A DNA stretch of 64,000 bases from CAZZNY01 sp964655935 (GCA_964655935.1 CAZZNY010000001.1:434001-498000), one strand, 5' to 3'; positions 49,910 to 60,419 are shown, counted from the stretch's first letter. A program made the numbers and translations. Notes: generated by a model from the letters alone, not told the origin.

Positions 49910-50536
49910 CTACTTTCGTCAAACTACGACGAATATTCGCTCCTGTCCTGCAAGTTCATATTTATGAATTGCCTGTAATTTGAGATTCAGTTTTCTCATG
50001 GCATTCATTCCTTCTTTGAGTTCTTCCTGATTATCGAGCTTGTAGAGAATAATTTTCCCGGTTGGTTTGAGAAATGGTTTTGCCCATTCAAGAATCTGTG
50101 GCATATAAGCTGTCGCTCGAGAAGTCACAAAATCAAACTGATGAGCGAATCTCGGATCACTCGCAAGTACTTCCGCTCGTTCTTTAATTGCTTCGATATT
50201 TTGTAATTCCAAACCTTGTACAAAATGATTCATCGCATTCACTTTTTTTCCGACAGAATCAAGAAGTGTTACATTCAGTTCTGGCAAAATAATTTTTAAA
50301 GGAATTCCTGGAAATCCTCATCCAGAACCAATATCAAGCAATCGACCAGAAATATCTTCAAATTTCGAAATCATTAAAGAATCAATAAAATGTTTTTCGA
50401 TAATCCCCTGTTCATCGCGAATAGCCGAGAGATTCGTATGAGAATTAAATTCGATGAAAAGCTGCAAAAACTTCCCAAATTGTTCTATTTGGGAAGCGGT
50501 TAATTTGAGATTATGTTTCTGAAGAAATTGTTGCAT
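49910..50536 (-). CDS. rsmG: 16S rRNA (guanine527-N7)-methyltransferase RsmG/GidB
   Basis: Methylates G527 of 16S rRNA. 208 residues, typical. Visible motifs: LFIEFNSHTNLSAIRDEQGI, IEKHFIDSLM, the SAM site LLDIGSGGGFPGIPLKIILP (residues ~67-86; one glycine of GSGGG is UGA), VTLLDSVGKKVNAMNHF, and the conserved FDFVTSRATA (~127) where Arg is CGA. The C-terminus continues three codons past a UGA to TAG (VVVGRK). These placements of UGA and CGA at invariant Gly and Arg are strong evidence for the code. The gene lies downstream of the band-7 gene on the same strand with a 90-bp gap. Confidence 0.95.
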
Positions 50537-50626
50537 AGAATAGTCTTTAGTTTGTTAGGCTTTAGAATGAATAACTGCAGGATTTATCTTAAATTCTCAG
50601 TCTCTTTTTTCTCTGTTTCTATCTCC

Positions 50627-51544
50627 CTAATTCTTCTTATTATCATTCACGGTACTTGATTCAAATGAAGCCATAAGCTGTTGCATGAGATTATTTGTTT
50701 TATCAACAGAAGAATCCATGAAAATTACTTTCGCATTCGGAGAAGATCCTATGCTTTTCATAGTATCAAGATACTGAGTAAGTGTCAGGATAGAGAGAAT
50801 TTCTGATGAACTCTGACCAGTAACCGTTTGAACTATTTCAACTGATTTTTGGAGACCATGAGCGATTGCTTCTCGTTCGAGCGCGATACCCTCTCACTGA
50901 AGTCGTTTTCGTTCTTTTTCTCCTTCTGCTTCCTTGATTGCCTGAATTTTTACTGCCTCTCATTTATTTTCAGCCGCCTTTCGTAGCTGTTGAGATGCGA
51001 CGACTTCAGACATCGCTGTCGTAATAGTAGTTGGGAAATTAACATTTGTAATTTGGAAACTGTTGATAATCATTCCCCATTCTTCAAATTGAACTTCGAG
51101 ATCAGTACGAATATGAAGCGCGAGCTCGTCTTTTTTCTCGAGAATTCCTTCATGAGTTTCTTTTGCGATATAGGTTCTTAGGGAATTTTCTATGATCGCA
51201 CCGATAGATTGTTGACGATTTTGAAGAATATAACAAAACTTCTTCACTCCTTCTTCCGTAGGATTTACCGTATAGATAAGATTCGTAGAGACATCGACGA
51301 TTACCTTATCTTGAGAAGGATATTTTCCATCGATCGCAAAATTCTGCTGACGAAGCGTAATTTTTTCCGCTACTCGTTCAAGGAACGGAACTTTGAAATT
51401 CAATCCAGCAGACATGATTCGACGATATTTCCCTAAAAATTCAATAACAAATACCGTGTTTTGTTCGATGATTCGAACGTTTTTTATAATAACAGCAAGG
51501 ACGATAATTAAAAAAATAACAAAACCAATATTAATACCTTCCAT
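50627..51544 (-). CDS. SPFH/band 7 (stomatin/prohibitin-like) membrane protein
   Basis: 305 residues. One N-terminal membrane helix (IGFVIFLIIVLAVIIK, residues 6-21) anchors an SPFH domain: RIIEQNTVFVIEFLGKYRRI, SAGLNFKVPFLERVAEKITL, QNFAIDGKYPSQDKVIVDVS. The C-terminal part is a flotillin/stomatin-like helical stretch (VVASQQLRKAAENKGEAVKI; EGEKERKRLQGEGIALEREA) with UGA read as Gly in at least two places, followed by a Ser/Asn-rich tail. Such proteins form membrane microdomains or regulate FtsH-type proteases (HflK/HflC). No NfeD or FtsH neighbour is present, so the exact role cannot be named. Confidence 0.9.
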
Positions 51545-51619
51545 AAGAAAAATTGATTAATATATAAAACGATTATAATACGGGCAGTATTTTATGAGTT
51601 ATTTTCAAAAAAGCAAAAA

Positions 51620-52579
51620 ATGAAGATAAATATCACAACTATAGGTGGATGAACTGGAACTTTTAATGTTCTTTCTGGACTCAAAGATAGTCCCGATATC
51701 AATCTCGCTGCGATCGTCAGTGTCGCTGATTCTGGTGGATCCACAGGAGAACTTCGCGACCAATTCGGCATATTACCTCCGGGTGATATCAGACGAGCTC
51801 TTGTGGCACTTGCCTCGGATACTGGGATGGTTCGTCGACTTTTTGAGTATCGCTTCACGGAAAGCGCTATGAAATGACATACGATCGGAAACCTTCTTCT
51901 GACTGCCTGTGCTGATATGACTGGAAATTTCGAAGAAGGAATTCGGGTCCTCTCTCACATGTTTGATGTAAAAGGAAAGGTTATTCCTGTAACTACCTGA
52001 GATATTCAACTCGGAGTAACTCTGGAAAATGGCGAAAAAATCATCGGAGAAACAAATATCGACTGTCCGAAACATGATCCTGATATCGCTATCTCAGATG
52101 CCTTTCTTATCTGAGATGCAGCCTTAAATCCACTCGCAAAGGAAGTACTCCAGAATTCGGATTATATTATCATCGGTCCTGGTGATCTCTATACGAGCAT
52201 CGTACCGAATCTCCTTGTAAATGGAATGAAAGAAGCAATCCAGACAAGTAAAGCAAAGATTATCTATGTATGTAATATTATGACGAAACATGGAGAAACA
52301 ACCGGTTTTTACGTGGAAGATTTTGTCAGAATCATAGAGAAATATCTCTGAGCAAATCGAGTTGATTTCGTCATCGTAAATAATGGAGCGATCGCTGAAG
52401 ATCTCATCGAAAAATATGAAAAAGAAAATAAAGTTCCGGTAACTTTCCAAAATCGATCTCTGGGAACTCACTACAAAATCATCGAGCGAGACGTAGTAAA
52501 TGAACGAGATTATGCCCGACACGACCCACGAAAACTCGCTAGGATTACCAGAGATTTTGTGGATGGGTGGATTAAATAG
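51620..52579 (+). CDS. yvcK: YvcK/CofD-like family protein (gluconeogenesis factor)
   Basis: 319 residues beginning MKINITTIGGGTGTFNVLSG, where the second Gly of the family-defining GGGTG is UGA. Further family motifs: AAIVSVADSGGSTGELRDQF, LPPGDIRRALVALA, YRFTESAMKGHTIGNLLLTA (Gly of KGHTIGN is UGA) and SDYIIIGPGDLYTSIVPNLL. YvcK-family proteins bind UDP-sugars and affect morphogenesis and carbon metabolism in Bacillus and Mycobacterium (CuvA); the CofD branch is an enzyme. RapZ and WhiA, frequent neighbours elsewhere, are absent. About five UGA codons in total. An out-of-frame ATG 26 bp upstream was rejected because the GGGTG strand must be near the N-terminus. Confidence 0.93.
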
Positions 52580-52611
52580 AATTAAGCAAATATTAGTTAA
52601 TAATTTTATTT

Positions 52612-53136
52612 ATGCCAGTAAAAAAAGCTACAGCCAAAAAACAAACAACAGAAAAAGTTGCTGATGCACAAAAATTCAATAAGCAGGAGATTATCTATTC
52701 TGCTATTGTCGAGAAAGAATTGCTCCATAATGGAATCGTCCAAAGAGAGACGCTCAAAACTCTCAAAGATCTCAGTGTTGCTATGCGAGATATGACCACT
52801 ATACTCCAGTCATTCGAACAACACCAGTTTCTCACTATGCACCAAAAAAAGTGGAAAATGGTTCTCTATAATCTCTCCATGGGAATGCTTTTTGCTATCG
52901 GAACAGTCATGGGATTACTCCTACTTTCCTGGTCTACCTATCTTTTCTTTCGAGAATCTCCACAGATACAAAATATCATTAATGATCAACTCAAACTTCG
53001 ACACTTTGATCTCGGGGAAATCCAACAACAAGCCTCTGAAGAATGATCTATGATTCCGATTATTTCAATTCCAGCTATAAAAACAGGGACAAAAGAAACA
53101 AAAACTGATTCTCAAGTTACGATTCCAAAAAAATAA
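52612..53136 (+). CDS. Single-pass membrane protein with cytoplasmic N-terminus, unknown function
   Basis: 174 residues. A Lys/Ala-rich start (MPVKKATAKKQTTEKVADAQ) leads into amphipathic helices (TLKDLSVAMRDMTTILQSFE), then one long hydrophobic segment (MGMLFAIGTVMGLLLLSWST, ~residues 90-112) and an extracytoplasmic helix (QNIINDQLKLRHFDLGEIQQ). After one UGA (Gly) the tail SMIPIISIPAIKTGTKETK continues to TAA. I do not recognise a family. It is 32 bp downstream of yvcK on the same strand and ends at a hairpin terminator, so both genes form one unit. Confidence 0.75.
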
Positions 53137-53150
53137 AAAAACATACCAAA

Positions 53151-53176
53151 AAACAAAGCGAATATTCGCTTTGTTT
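53151..53176 (+). terminator. Terminator of the yvcK unit
   Basis: AAACAAAGCGAA and TTCGCTTTGTTT form a 12-bp palindromic stem followed by T residues. Confidence 0.8.
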
Positions 53177-53465
53177 TTTTGATTATTCTGCAAATAACGA
53201 AATATATGGGAGATACAGGAAAGTTTGAGAGGAGAAACTGTTTAAGCAGGCCGAGAGTCGTGCAGATTATGAGCGAGAGTTATGTCTGCGAGTTTTTCTC
53301 CTCTCAAGACTTTTGGTACTTTTGGTCACAAAAGTATATAAATGCTCTCCTCTTTTCTAAAAGTTTTTAAAACAACGGAAGATCCCGGATATTTTCTGGA
53401 AGATTTTCTATAACTCCGAAAACTCCTGATATCCAGAAAATTCCGGGATGACGTACATTTTTCGA
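53177..53465. repeat. R6 long repeat (diverged) and R4 palindrome
   Basis: An R6 copy at 53205-53340 shares GTCGTGCAGATTATGAGCGA and ACTTTTGGTACTTTTGGTCA with 40331-40500. An R4 palindrome (53374-53453) has the arms GATCCCGGATATTTTCTGGA and CCAGAAAATTCCGGGATGAC. Nothing else is seen before the leuS stop codon. Confidence 0.7.
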
Positions 53466-56129
53466 CTATTTTACAACAATATTCAGAAGTTTATTCGGGA
53501 TGTAAATCTCACGAACTATCTCGACTCATTCAAGCCATTTTGTAATCTCCGGTTCTTCGTGAACTCGAGAAGAAACTTCTTCCTGAGCGACTCCGTTAAG
53601 GAATTTAAAATTTCCACGAACTTTTCCGTTAATCTGTACGACGATCGTCACTTCATCATCCTGAAGCATAAAATCCTGATACTGTGGCCAAGATTTTCCA
53701 TAGATACTTCCTTCGTTTCCTAGGATATTCCAGAGCTCATCAGCGATGTGTGGAGCAAATGGAGCAAGAAGTTTTATAAATGTTTCTTTCCACTCTTTTT
53801 GTAATTCTATATCTGAAGGCAATCCTTCATTCAAGGAAATAATCAAGGCGGAAATAGCTGTATTGAATTTATAATTTTCGATATCTTCACCAACTTTTTT
53901 TATAGTTTTATGAAGAAGTTTCATAACCTTCATATCGTCCATTCCAGTTTTTTTATTTCCTTGTTCAAAGAGATTCCATATTTTTTCGAGGAATCGCTGA
54001 GATCCTACGACACCATTCGTGCTCCATGGAGCCGCATCCTCAAAAGCTGACATTGACATGATATAGAGACGAAAAGCATCAGCACTATATTGTCCGATAA
54101 CCTCTGCTGGATCGACCGTATTTCCTTTTGACTTACTCATTTTTTCTCCATCTGATCCAAGAACTAATCCTTGATTTCGGAGTTTCATAAATGGCTCATT
54201 CGTCGGAACAACTCCGATATCAAATAATACCTTATGCCAAAATCGAGCGTAGAGAAGATGAAGAACAGCATGTTCTATCCCTCCGGCATATTCATCGACT
54301 TGTTGCCAGTATCCGACTATTTTTTTATCAACCAAAGCTTCACCATTTTTTGGATCCATAAATCGCAAATAGTACCAGCAACTTCCAGCCCATTGTGGCA
54401 TAGTATTTGTCTCACGTTTTCCTGTAAGATTTGAAGCGAGTCGTACATTTACCCATTCTGGAGCATTGACGAGCGGACTATTTCCATCTCCAGCTGGTTC
54501 GTATTTTTCTACTTCTGGAAGTTCCAAAGGAAGAGAATAATCACAGACCATTTTAGAATTAATCCCATCAAATATCTTTGAGTGTTCTTTTCCATTCACT
54601 ACAAGTACTCGCACTTTCCCATCACACGAACAAGTATCAAGGCATTCAGTGTCAGACGGGCGAGATTCTCGTTTTAAAATATATGCAAGAGTTGAATCTT
54701 TTGCTTCAGAAATATCTGATATATGTGGAAGTTTTTTAAGATCCTCGAGTTCAAGATGAATCAGTGGAATCGGTTCACCCCAGTATCTCTGACGAGAAAA
54801 GAGCCAATCTCGAAGTTTATAATTAATTTTTTCTGTACCAATATTTTTTTCCGTTACCCAAGTTGTCATCTTTTCTCGAGCCTGAGAAGATTTGAGACCT
54901 GAAAATTCATCAGATGAGACAAGAGTCCCATCTTCTGCGAATTGATTATCCCACAAAATATCTTTTGTGTTTTTAATCGTACCTTTTCGAAAAAGCTCCA
55001 CCTGTTCTTCTGTGAGAATTCCTTCCGGCATAACCACAAATCGCATTGGAATATTATGTTTCTGTGCAAATTCAAAATCTCGTTCATCATGTGCAGGTAC
55101 TGCCATGACCGCTCAAGTACCATAATTTCCGAGAACAAAATCACTGATGTAGACAGGAATTTCATCACCCGTAAAAGGATTCACCACATGACTTCCAGTA
55201 AAAACTCAAGTCTTCTCTTTTGCAAGACCAGTTCGTTCAAGATCTGATTTACTTTTTGCTGCATCAATATAGAGTTCGCATCGATCTCGTTCGGATTCAG
55301 CGATAAAATCCTGTACTCCAGAAAAATCTGGCGCGATAACCACATAAGTCATCCCGAAAACCGTGTCTATTCGAGTCGTATAGACAGATATTTTTTTACT
55401 AGAATCGTTTGTTTTTGGAAGATCAAATTGACATCCTCTACTTTTCCCTATCCAATTCCTTTGCTGTTCTTTAATTCCTTCTGGCCAATCAACATCATCA
55501 ATATCAGCAAGAAGTCTATCTGCATACTTTGTGATGGCAAGTACCCATTGACGAAGTTTTCTTCGCTCGACGAGAGTTCCACATCGATCACAGGTATTAT
55601 CCGCATGAACCTCCTCATTTGCGAGCCCCGTCTTACAAGATGGACAGTAATTAATCGGGAGATCTTGCTCATAGGCAAGTCCTTTTTCAAACAGCTTGAG
55701 AAAAATCCATTGAGTCCATTTAAAATAGGCCGGATCAGTACTGTTTACTTCTCGAGACCAATCATAAGAAAGTCCGATAGCTTCTGCTTGTTTTTTATAA
55801 TTTGTGACGTCTTCTAAGACTTTAAATTTTGGATGAATTCCAGTCTTGATAGCGTAATTCTCAGCTGGCAAACCAAAAGCATCCCATCCCATCGGATGAA
55901 GTACATTAAATCATTTCGCTCGTTTATATCGCGCAATAGCGTCAACTGGAACGTAGTTTTTTGCATGACCGATGTGAAGTCCCGCTCCAGACGGATATGG
56001 AAACATTACGAGAATATAGTGTTTTGGGCGAAGATAATCTGCGTCAGTTTGAGGATTTTCAGTTTTGAAAGTCTGATTATTATCCCAATATTTTTGCCAT
56101 TTTGGTTCTATATCTTTTGGTTGATACAT
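53466..56129 (-). CDS. leuS: Leucyl-tRNA synthetase
   Basis: Class I synthetase charging tRNA-Leu. 887 residues. HIGH motif in GAGLHIGHAKNYVPVD (~residue 50), HPMGWDAFGLPAENYAI, a zinc-type cluster (YCPSCKTGLA; CDRCGTLVERR), the CP1 editing domain with GTGAVMAVPAHDERDFEF (~338; the second Gly is UGA), NYKLRDWLFSRQRYWGEPIP, YWQQVDEYAGGIEHAVLHLL, KMSKS in GEKMSKSKGNTVDPAEVI (~662) and the C-terminal INGKVRGNFKF. Four UGA codons are Gly; with UGA as stop the gene would split into four. The start is the ATG of MYQPKDIEPKWQKYWDNNQT. It stands alone between repeats and a pilin-like gene. Confidence 0.97.
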
Positions 56130-56245
56130 AGCATCTCTCTGCTTATTAGTAAGTTGTGGTGCTTATTTTATCGAAAAAACCACTTTTGTCTAATTAAAAA
56201 TCCCCCTCCAAATCTGGAAAGGGACTTTTGATTCAAATCTTGAAA

Positions 56246-56623
56246 TTAGGCAGTAGTAGTCGTTCCTGCACCGAATAGTCCGTCAATAACGAATCGAACG
56301 ATTGAGTTTGCGAGGAATATAACTACGAGACCGAGGATTGCTCGAATAATAATGCTTTTACCAGTTCCAACTTTTTTCTCATCACCTCCTGCAGTCATGA
56401 TAGTCCATCATCCATAGAGACCATAGACAACAGCTACGAGATAGAGGAAACCTACGAGATATGAAAGCCAGCTCTGTGCAACTTTATCAGCCGAATTATC
56501 AGTTCCTTTGATTCCAGAACCAACTGTCGCACTTTTTTCAAACATACCAGCAGCGAATACATTACTTGCAAGAAGCGAAGCACCACCAACTGTAGCGTAT
56601 ACTACATTTTTAATTTTACTCAT
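56246..56623 (-). CDS. Type IV secretion pilin-like (VirB2/TrbC-type) protein
   Basis: 125 residues. Signal-like N-terminus (VVYATVGGASLLASNVFAAG), then a polar stretch and two membrane helices (SYLVGFLYLVAVVYGLYGGW and IIIRAILGLVVIFLANSIVR) joined by MTAGGDEKKVGTGKS. The GGDEKK(x)GTGKS hinge is the same layout as in the proteins at 40619 and 41107. One UGA is Gly in LYGGW. The C-terminus is GAGTTTTA. The pattern fits VirB2/TrbC-like pilins of CPR bacteria. It lies downstream of rpsR where rplI would be expected in many bacteria. Confidence 0.75.
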
Positions 56624-56727
56624 ACAAAACGAAGATTAGGAGTAAATTCAGCTAAGCGCTGAAAAACACAGGCATTTTATACTATATAACTAAAAAATCA
56701 AGAAGAATCGCCAAAATATGTTGATTA

Positions 56728-56952
56728 TTATCGAACTTTAGGATTGAGTACGAATGGAAGAAGTGCTATATTTCGTGCTCGCTTGATAGCCTGAGAGAGT
56801 TTTTTCTGATTAGAGAGAGAAACTCCAGAGTAGTATCGTGGAACAATCTTATTAAATTTCGTGAGGTATTTTCTGAGAAGTTCAGTATCCTTATAATCGA
56901 TGTGAGTAACACCCGCAGCGTCGATAGGACAAACTTTCTTTTTTGCAACCAT
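56728..56952 (-). CDS. rpsR: 30S ribosomal protein S18
   Basis: 74 residues: MVAKKKVCPIDAAGVTHIDY, DTELLRKYLTKFNKIVPRYY, then SNQKKLSQAIKRARNIALLP, the classic S18 pattern with the conserved LxxFxxxxGKIxPRRxTG region degenerate to NKIVPRYYSGVS. No UGA. Third gene of an rpsF-ssb-rpsR operon, with a ~60-bp gap to ssb. No rplI follows. Confidence 0.95.
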   Translation of the reverse strand: MVAKKKVCPIDAAGVTHIDYKDTELLRKYLTKFNKIVPRYYSGVSLSNQKKLSQAIKRARNIALLPFVLNPKVR

Positions 56953-57012
56953 AGTTACGTAAGAAAAAATAAATAAAATGAATATTTTTCTCTTATTCAG
57001 AGAAGAGAACTA

Positions 57013-57435
57013 TTAAAACTTATCGTCTTCAACATCAGTAAAATCATCTACTTCAGCAACTGGTTCAAACACTTCACCAGTACTTTCTGTTGTATCAAAA
57101 TCACTTCGTTTATTGAGGAAAATAAGATTCCCAATTACGATTTCAGTTCGGTATGATTTTGTTCCATCTTCTTTATTAGTGATTCGTGTTCGAAGTCGTC
57201 ATTCGATGTATACAAGTTTTCCTTTTACGAGAAATTGTTCACATCGTTCTGCGAGGATTCCCCAAGCAACACAACTAGAATATTCCGCTTCGTTTATAAG
57301 TTCACCTTTTGCATTTTTATGTGGGTGATTGGTTGCAAGCGTAAAGAGAGCAACTTTTTTTCCACCTTCAATTGGCTTAACTATAGGATCGCGAGCAACA
57401 TTACCGATCAAGATAACCTTATTAACTGTTCTCAT
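57013..57435 (-). CDS. ssb: Single-stranded DNA-binding protein
   Basis: 140 residues: MRTVNKVILIGNVARDPIVK, KKVALFTLATNHPH, EAEYSSCVAWGILAERCEQF, LVKGKLVYIEGRLRTRI (the Gly is UGA) form the OB-fold. The C-terminal tail is acidic (FEPVAEVDDFTDVEDDKF), short of the usual DDDIPF but of the same type. I start at MRTVNKV, the conserved SSB N-terminus; an in-frame start 11 codons upstream is unlikely. Located between rpsF and rpsR as in most bacteria. Confidence 0.95.
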
Positions 57436-57504
57436 AGTATTTTTATAACTAATATATAATAAATCCAAAATCGCATAAAAATGCGAATATGCTGAAAATA
57501 TGTA

Positions 57505-57789
57505 TTATTTGCTGAGATCAACAAACATATTTCTCCAAATATCTTTTTTAAGACTGAAGAATTTTCTCATTCCGTCTTGTTTACCTGCAGATTCAAAGGT
57601 ATAGAGGATATAGAAACCCTCGATAGATCCGTTGATTTTGTAAGCCATTTTTCGGCTTCCCCAAACGTCTTCTTGTACATTAGTCGCTCCTGAATTTTCT
57701 AATTCAGTTTTGATAGAAGCGAGGAGGTCGTTTTTTGCAGCATCTTCCATACTAGGATTGATGATAACCACTAACTCGTATTGTTTCAT
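57505..57789 (-). CDS. rpsF: 30S ribosomal protein S6
   Basis: 94 residues: MKQYELVVIINPSMEDAAKN, ATNVQEDVWGSRKMAYKING (the conserved GxRxLAYxI strand), EGFYILYTFESAGKQ, then a final helix. No UGA. First gene of the rpsF-ssb-rpsR operon. S6 pairs with S18 in the small subunit platform. Confidence 0.95.
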   Translation of the reverse strand: MKQYELVVIINPSMEDAAKNDLLASIKTELENSGATNVQEDVWGSRKMAYKINGSIEGFYILYTFESAGKQDGMRKFFSLKKDIWRNMFVDLSK

Positions 57790-58050
57790 AGAAAAACAAA
57801 ATAATCTAAGTAAAAATCCTTATGTGTTTTATAACTGTGACTTTAGAAAACATCTCACCAGATCATTTTCTTAAAAATCATATACTATCGCACAATAAAG
57901 CCAAAACTAGATGATTTTTGGCTCTCGCAAAGATTTATGCGCCGACGAATTATAAAATTATTTACCGCAAAAGCAAATTTTAATTAACTGATATTTTGTG
58001 TTTTAGAAAAAAATATGATATTCTCTACTCTGTATATATAAAAACCTTGT
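57790..58050. other. AT-rich divergent spacer
   Basis: 260 bp between divergent rpsF and gspE/pilB. I see no gene or repeat family; a small imperfect hairpin (GCCAAAA...TTTTGGC) is at 57900-57922. It must contain promoters for both directions, but no clear -35/-10 pair with normal spacing stood out. Confidence 0.4.
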
Positions 58051-59346
58051 ATGGATTTTTCAAAACTTCTCTCTCTATTTCAAAAAAAAGAAACGCAAAA
58101 TAATCCCCATGCGCTCCTTTCTGAAGTCCTTTGAAGTGCAAAAAATGCCACACAACAAAATGTTCCAAATGAACTAGAGGATATCTCTCTTCTTTTTTCA
58201 CATGCAATCAAGAAATGAGCTTCTGATATCCATATCGAACCAGACGAAAAAAATCTAAATATCCGTATCCGTATCGATGGGAATTTCGTTCACCATGCTA
58301 CACTTGATGAAAGTATGAAAACTGTTATCGCCGCCAAAATCAAGATTCTCGGTGGTCTCAAGATCGATGAACATCGACTTCCTCAAGATGGGAAAGCGAG
58401 TTTTTTCGATGAAGAAAATAAAAAAGATGTCGATCTTCGTATCAGCATTCTTCCGACGATCTATGGAGAAAAAATAGTCATTCGTCTTCTTAAAAAAGAA
58501 AATGAGTGGATTGATCTTCGTTCAATCTGAGTTCTTCCGATGAATATGGTCAAAATAAAGAATCGTCTTCAAGATAATTATGGTCTTATTCTCGTAGTCG
58601 GACCAACTGGATCAGGAAAATCCACGACACTCTACGCGATGCTTTCGAATTTTGATCCTGCTGCGCAAAATATTTCAACCCTCGAAGATCCGGTCGAATA
58701 TCGAATCAAATGAGTCAATCATACCCAAGTAAATTCAAAAATTAATTTTAATTTTGCCGATGGACTCCGAAGTCTGCTCCGACAAGATCCTGATATTATC
58801 ATGGTCTGAGAGATTCGTGATGGAGAGACAGCAAAACTTGCCGTCGAAGCATCGATCACAGGACATCTCGTTTTTTCTACGATACATGCAAATTCTGGAA
58901 CCAGCACTATCCAACGACTCGTAAACCTCGGTATCGATCCTCTTCTCATTACTTCGAGTCTTAAGATGGTCGTCTCTCAGCGACTCGCACGTCGTCTCTG
59001 TAATCACTGTAAAATCTCATACAAACCAGATCTCGCAATCCGAGAAAAAGTACTCACGAGAATCGGAAAATATATCAGCGATAAAGAGAATCTTCTCCTC
59101 TATAAATCAAGTGAAAACGGATGCGAACATTGTAATCATAAAGGATATAAAGGGCGAATCGGTCTCTACGAAATCCTCGAGATGACCGAATGACTCGAAC
59201 GACTTATACTTCAATGAGCGAGCAAGACTCAGCTCGAGATCCAGGCAATCGGAGATGGAATGATTACCATTAAAGATGACGCATTAATTAAAGCAGCCCT
59301 CGGAGAAATTAGTCTTGAGGAAGTTTTGCAAGTTCTCTCAAATTAA
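58051..59346 (+). CDS. GspE/PilB-type secretion or pilus assembly ATPase
   Basis: 431 residues; shorter than a full PilB (~560) because the N-terminal MshEN domain is missing. Motifs: KKGASDIHIEPDEKNLNIRI, LKIDEHRLPQDGKASFFDEE, LPTIYGEKIVIRLLKK, Walker A VGPTGSGKSTTLYAMLS (~190), the Asp box STLEDPVEYRIKGVNHTQV, QDPDIIMVGEIRDGETA (~250, the invariant Gly is UGA), the His box TGHLVFSTIHANS, and a four-cysteine zinc module CNHCKISY...CEHCNHKGYKGRIGL that separates GspE/PilB from PilT. Seven UGA codons are Gly. It may be the extension motor working against PilT at 42.4 kb. No major-pilin, PilC or PilQ gene is in the window. Confidence 0.92.
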
Positions 59347-59438
59347 AATCTCTCTAACTACTTAATAGCATCCAAGAATAGTTTCAAAATCTCTTCATAA
59401 ATATCCCATCTTTGTCAAGCAGAAAACAATCTGAATTC

Positions 59439-59467
59439 TTGCGGGACAAAAAAGAATATGCTACAAT
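59439..59467 (+). promoter_or_regulatory. Sigma-70 type promoter of a small two-gene unit
   Basis: TTGCGG (59439-59444) and TACAAT (59462-59467) with 17-bp spacing, ~80 bp before the ATG at 59546. Confidence 0.5.
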
Positions 59468-59545
59468 AGCTTTGCTTCTTAGGAAGAGTTCGATATAATG
59501 AACGAGCTATAACAATAGTACGTATCATACTATCAAATTCTTTTC

Positions 59546-59857
59546 ATGAACACACTCGTATCAAACAATACCCAGCTTCTCAAACTTATCGCAGAAGCAC
59601 ATCTCGATGATCGCGATACTCAAGAGATTCTCCGGATCTTCCCGATCCTCTGAGAAAAACGGCAACTTGAGATTCTCGATGACTGGCCAAGAGTATCGGA
59701 TCAAATCCGTCTCCATCGTGAGCAGATAGAAAAGGAAAAAGAAATATTCTTAATACAGGCAATTGAGAATATAGAAAAAGATCTAGAAGATTATAATAAA
59801 AAACTTATACAAAATACATCGAAAGATAAATTACAGAGATTAGTAATACAAAAATAA
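59546..59857 (+). CDS. Small helical soluble protein, unknown function
   Basis: 103 residues with one UGA (Gly) in RIFPILGEKRQLEILDDWPR. The sequence (MNTLVSNNTQLLKLIAEAHL...DDRDTQEILRIF) is all-helical. The second half is highly charged and coiled-coil-like (LHREQIEKEKEIFLIQAIEN; IEKDLEDYNKKLIQ). No membrane segment or known domain. It is followed after 26 bp by another small gene, so both likely form one transcript from the promoter at 59439. The presence of two standalone frames that both need UGA=Gly supports them as genes. Confidence 0.65.
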
Positions 59858-59883
59858 ATATTAGCTATAACTTTTCTATAAAA

Positions 59884-60348
59884 ATGTGAAATGAAACAAA
59901 AAATTCAAACAAAATTGGTCTAGAAAGCCAAGAATTAAATAAAATATTTAATTCTCCAGATCTAAGCAGGGCAAATCACGAAAAAATTGAAAAACACGCA
60001 GAAGCTTTCACAGCAAATCTCTTTGAACAGTGGGAAAAACAATTAGGATTATTTGCTCCAAATACTATTCAATTTCGAAGTCCAGAATTTATGGAAAAAT
60101 GGACCTCATTCCAATGAAAAGTTACTGAAACATTGAGTGCTGACATGAAGCAGCAAGCACAATTTTCTCGTAATAAACTTTTTGACTTTTATGAAAATCC
60201 TGATTCGGTAAATCAAACTAATTCCGCCCCACTTTCTGAACCTGTTCCGCTTATTGAAAATCTAACTCAACAAATGTCTCAGGTTTTTACTTGAATAAAT
60301 GCGATTGAAACAACTTGAAAAAACTGACTCAAACCATTACTTACCTAA
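59884..60348 (+). CDS. Small soluble protein, unknown function (start codon followed directly by UGA)
   Basis: 154 residues. The frame begins ATG-UGA (Met-Gly) and runs to TAA with five UGA codons. It reads MGNETKNSNKIGLESQELNK, with helical stretches (RANHEKIEKHAEAFTANLFE; QWEKQLGLFAPNTIQFRSPE; FMEKWTSFQGKVTETL) and a Pro/Gln-rich later part (NSAPLSEPVPLIENLTQQMS). No signal peptide or membrane segment. I recognise no family. Under the standard code this gene disappears entirely. A strong hairpin terminator 11 bp after the stop supports a transcription unit ending here. Confidence 0.65.
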
Positions 60349-60359
60349 GTAAAGTAATC

Positions 60360-60389
60360 AAAAATCCCCGATTCACATCGGGGATTTTT
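60360..60389. terminator. Bidirectional hairpin terminator
   Basis: AAAAATCCCCGAT and ATCGGGGATTTTT form a perfect 13-bp stem with loop TCAC, between convergent genes. Confidence 0.9.
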
Positions 60390-60419
60390 ATGATACAAAT
60401 TCTGAAACACTCAATAATC

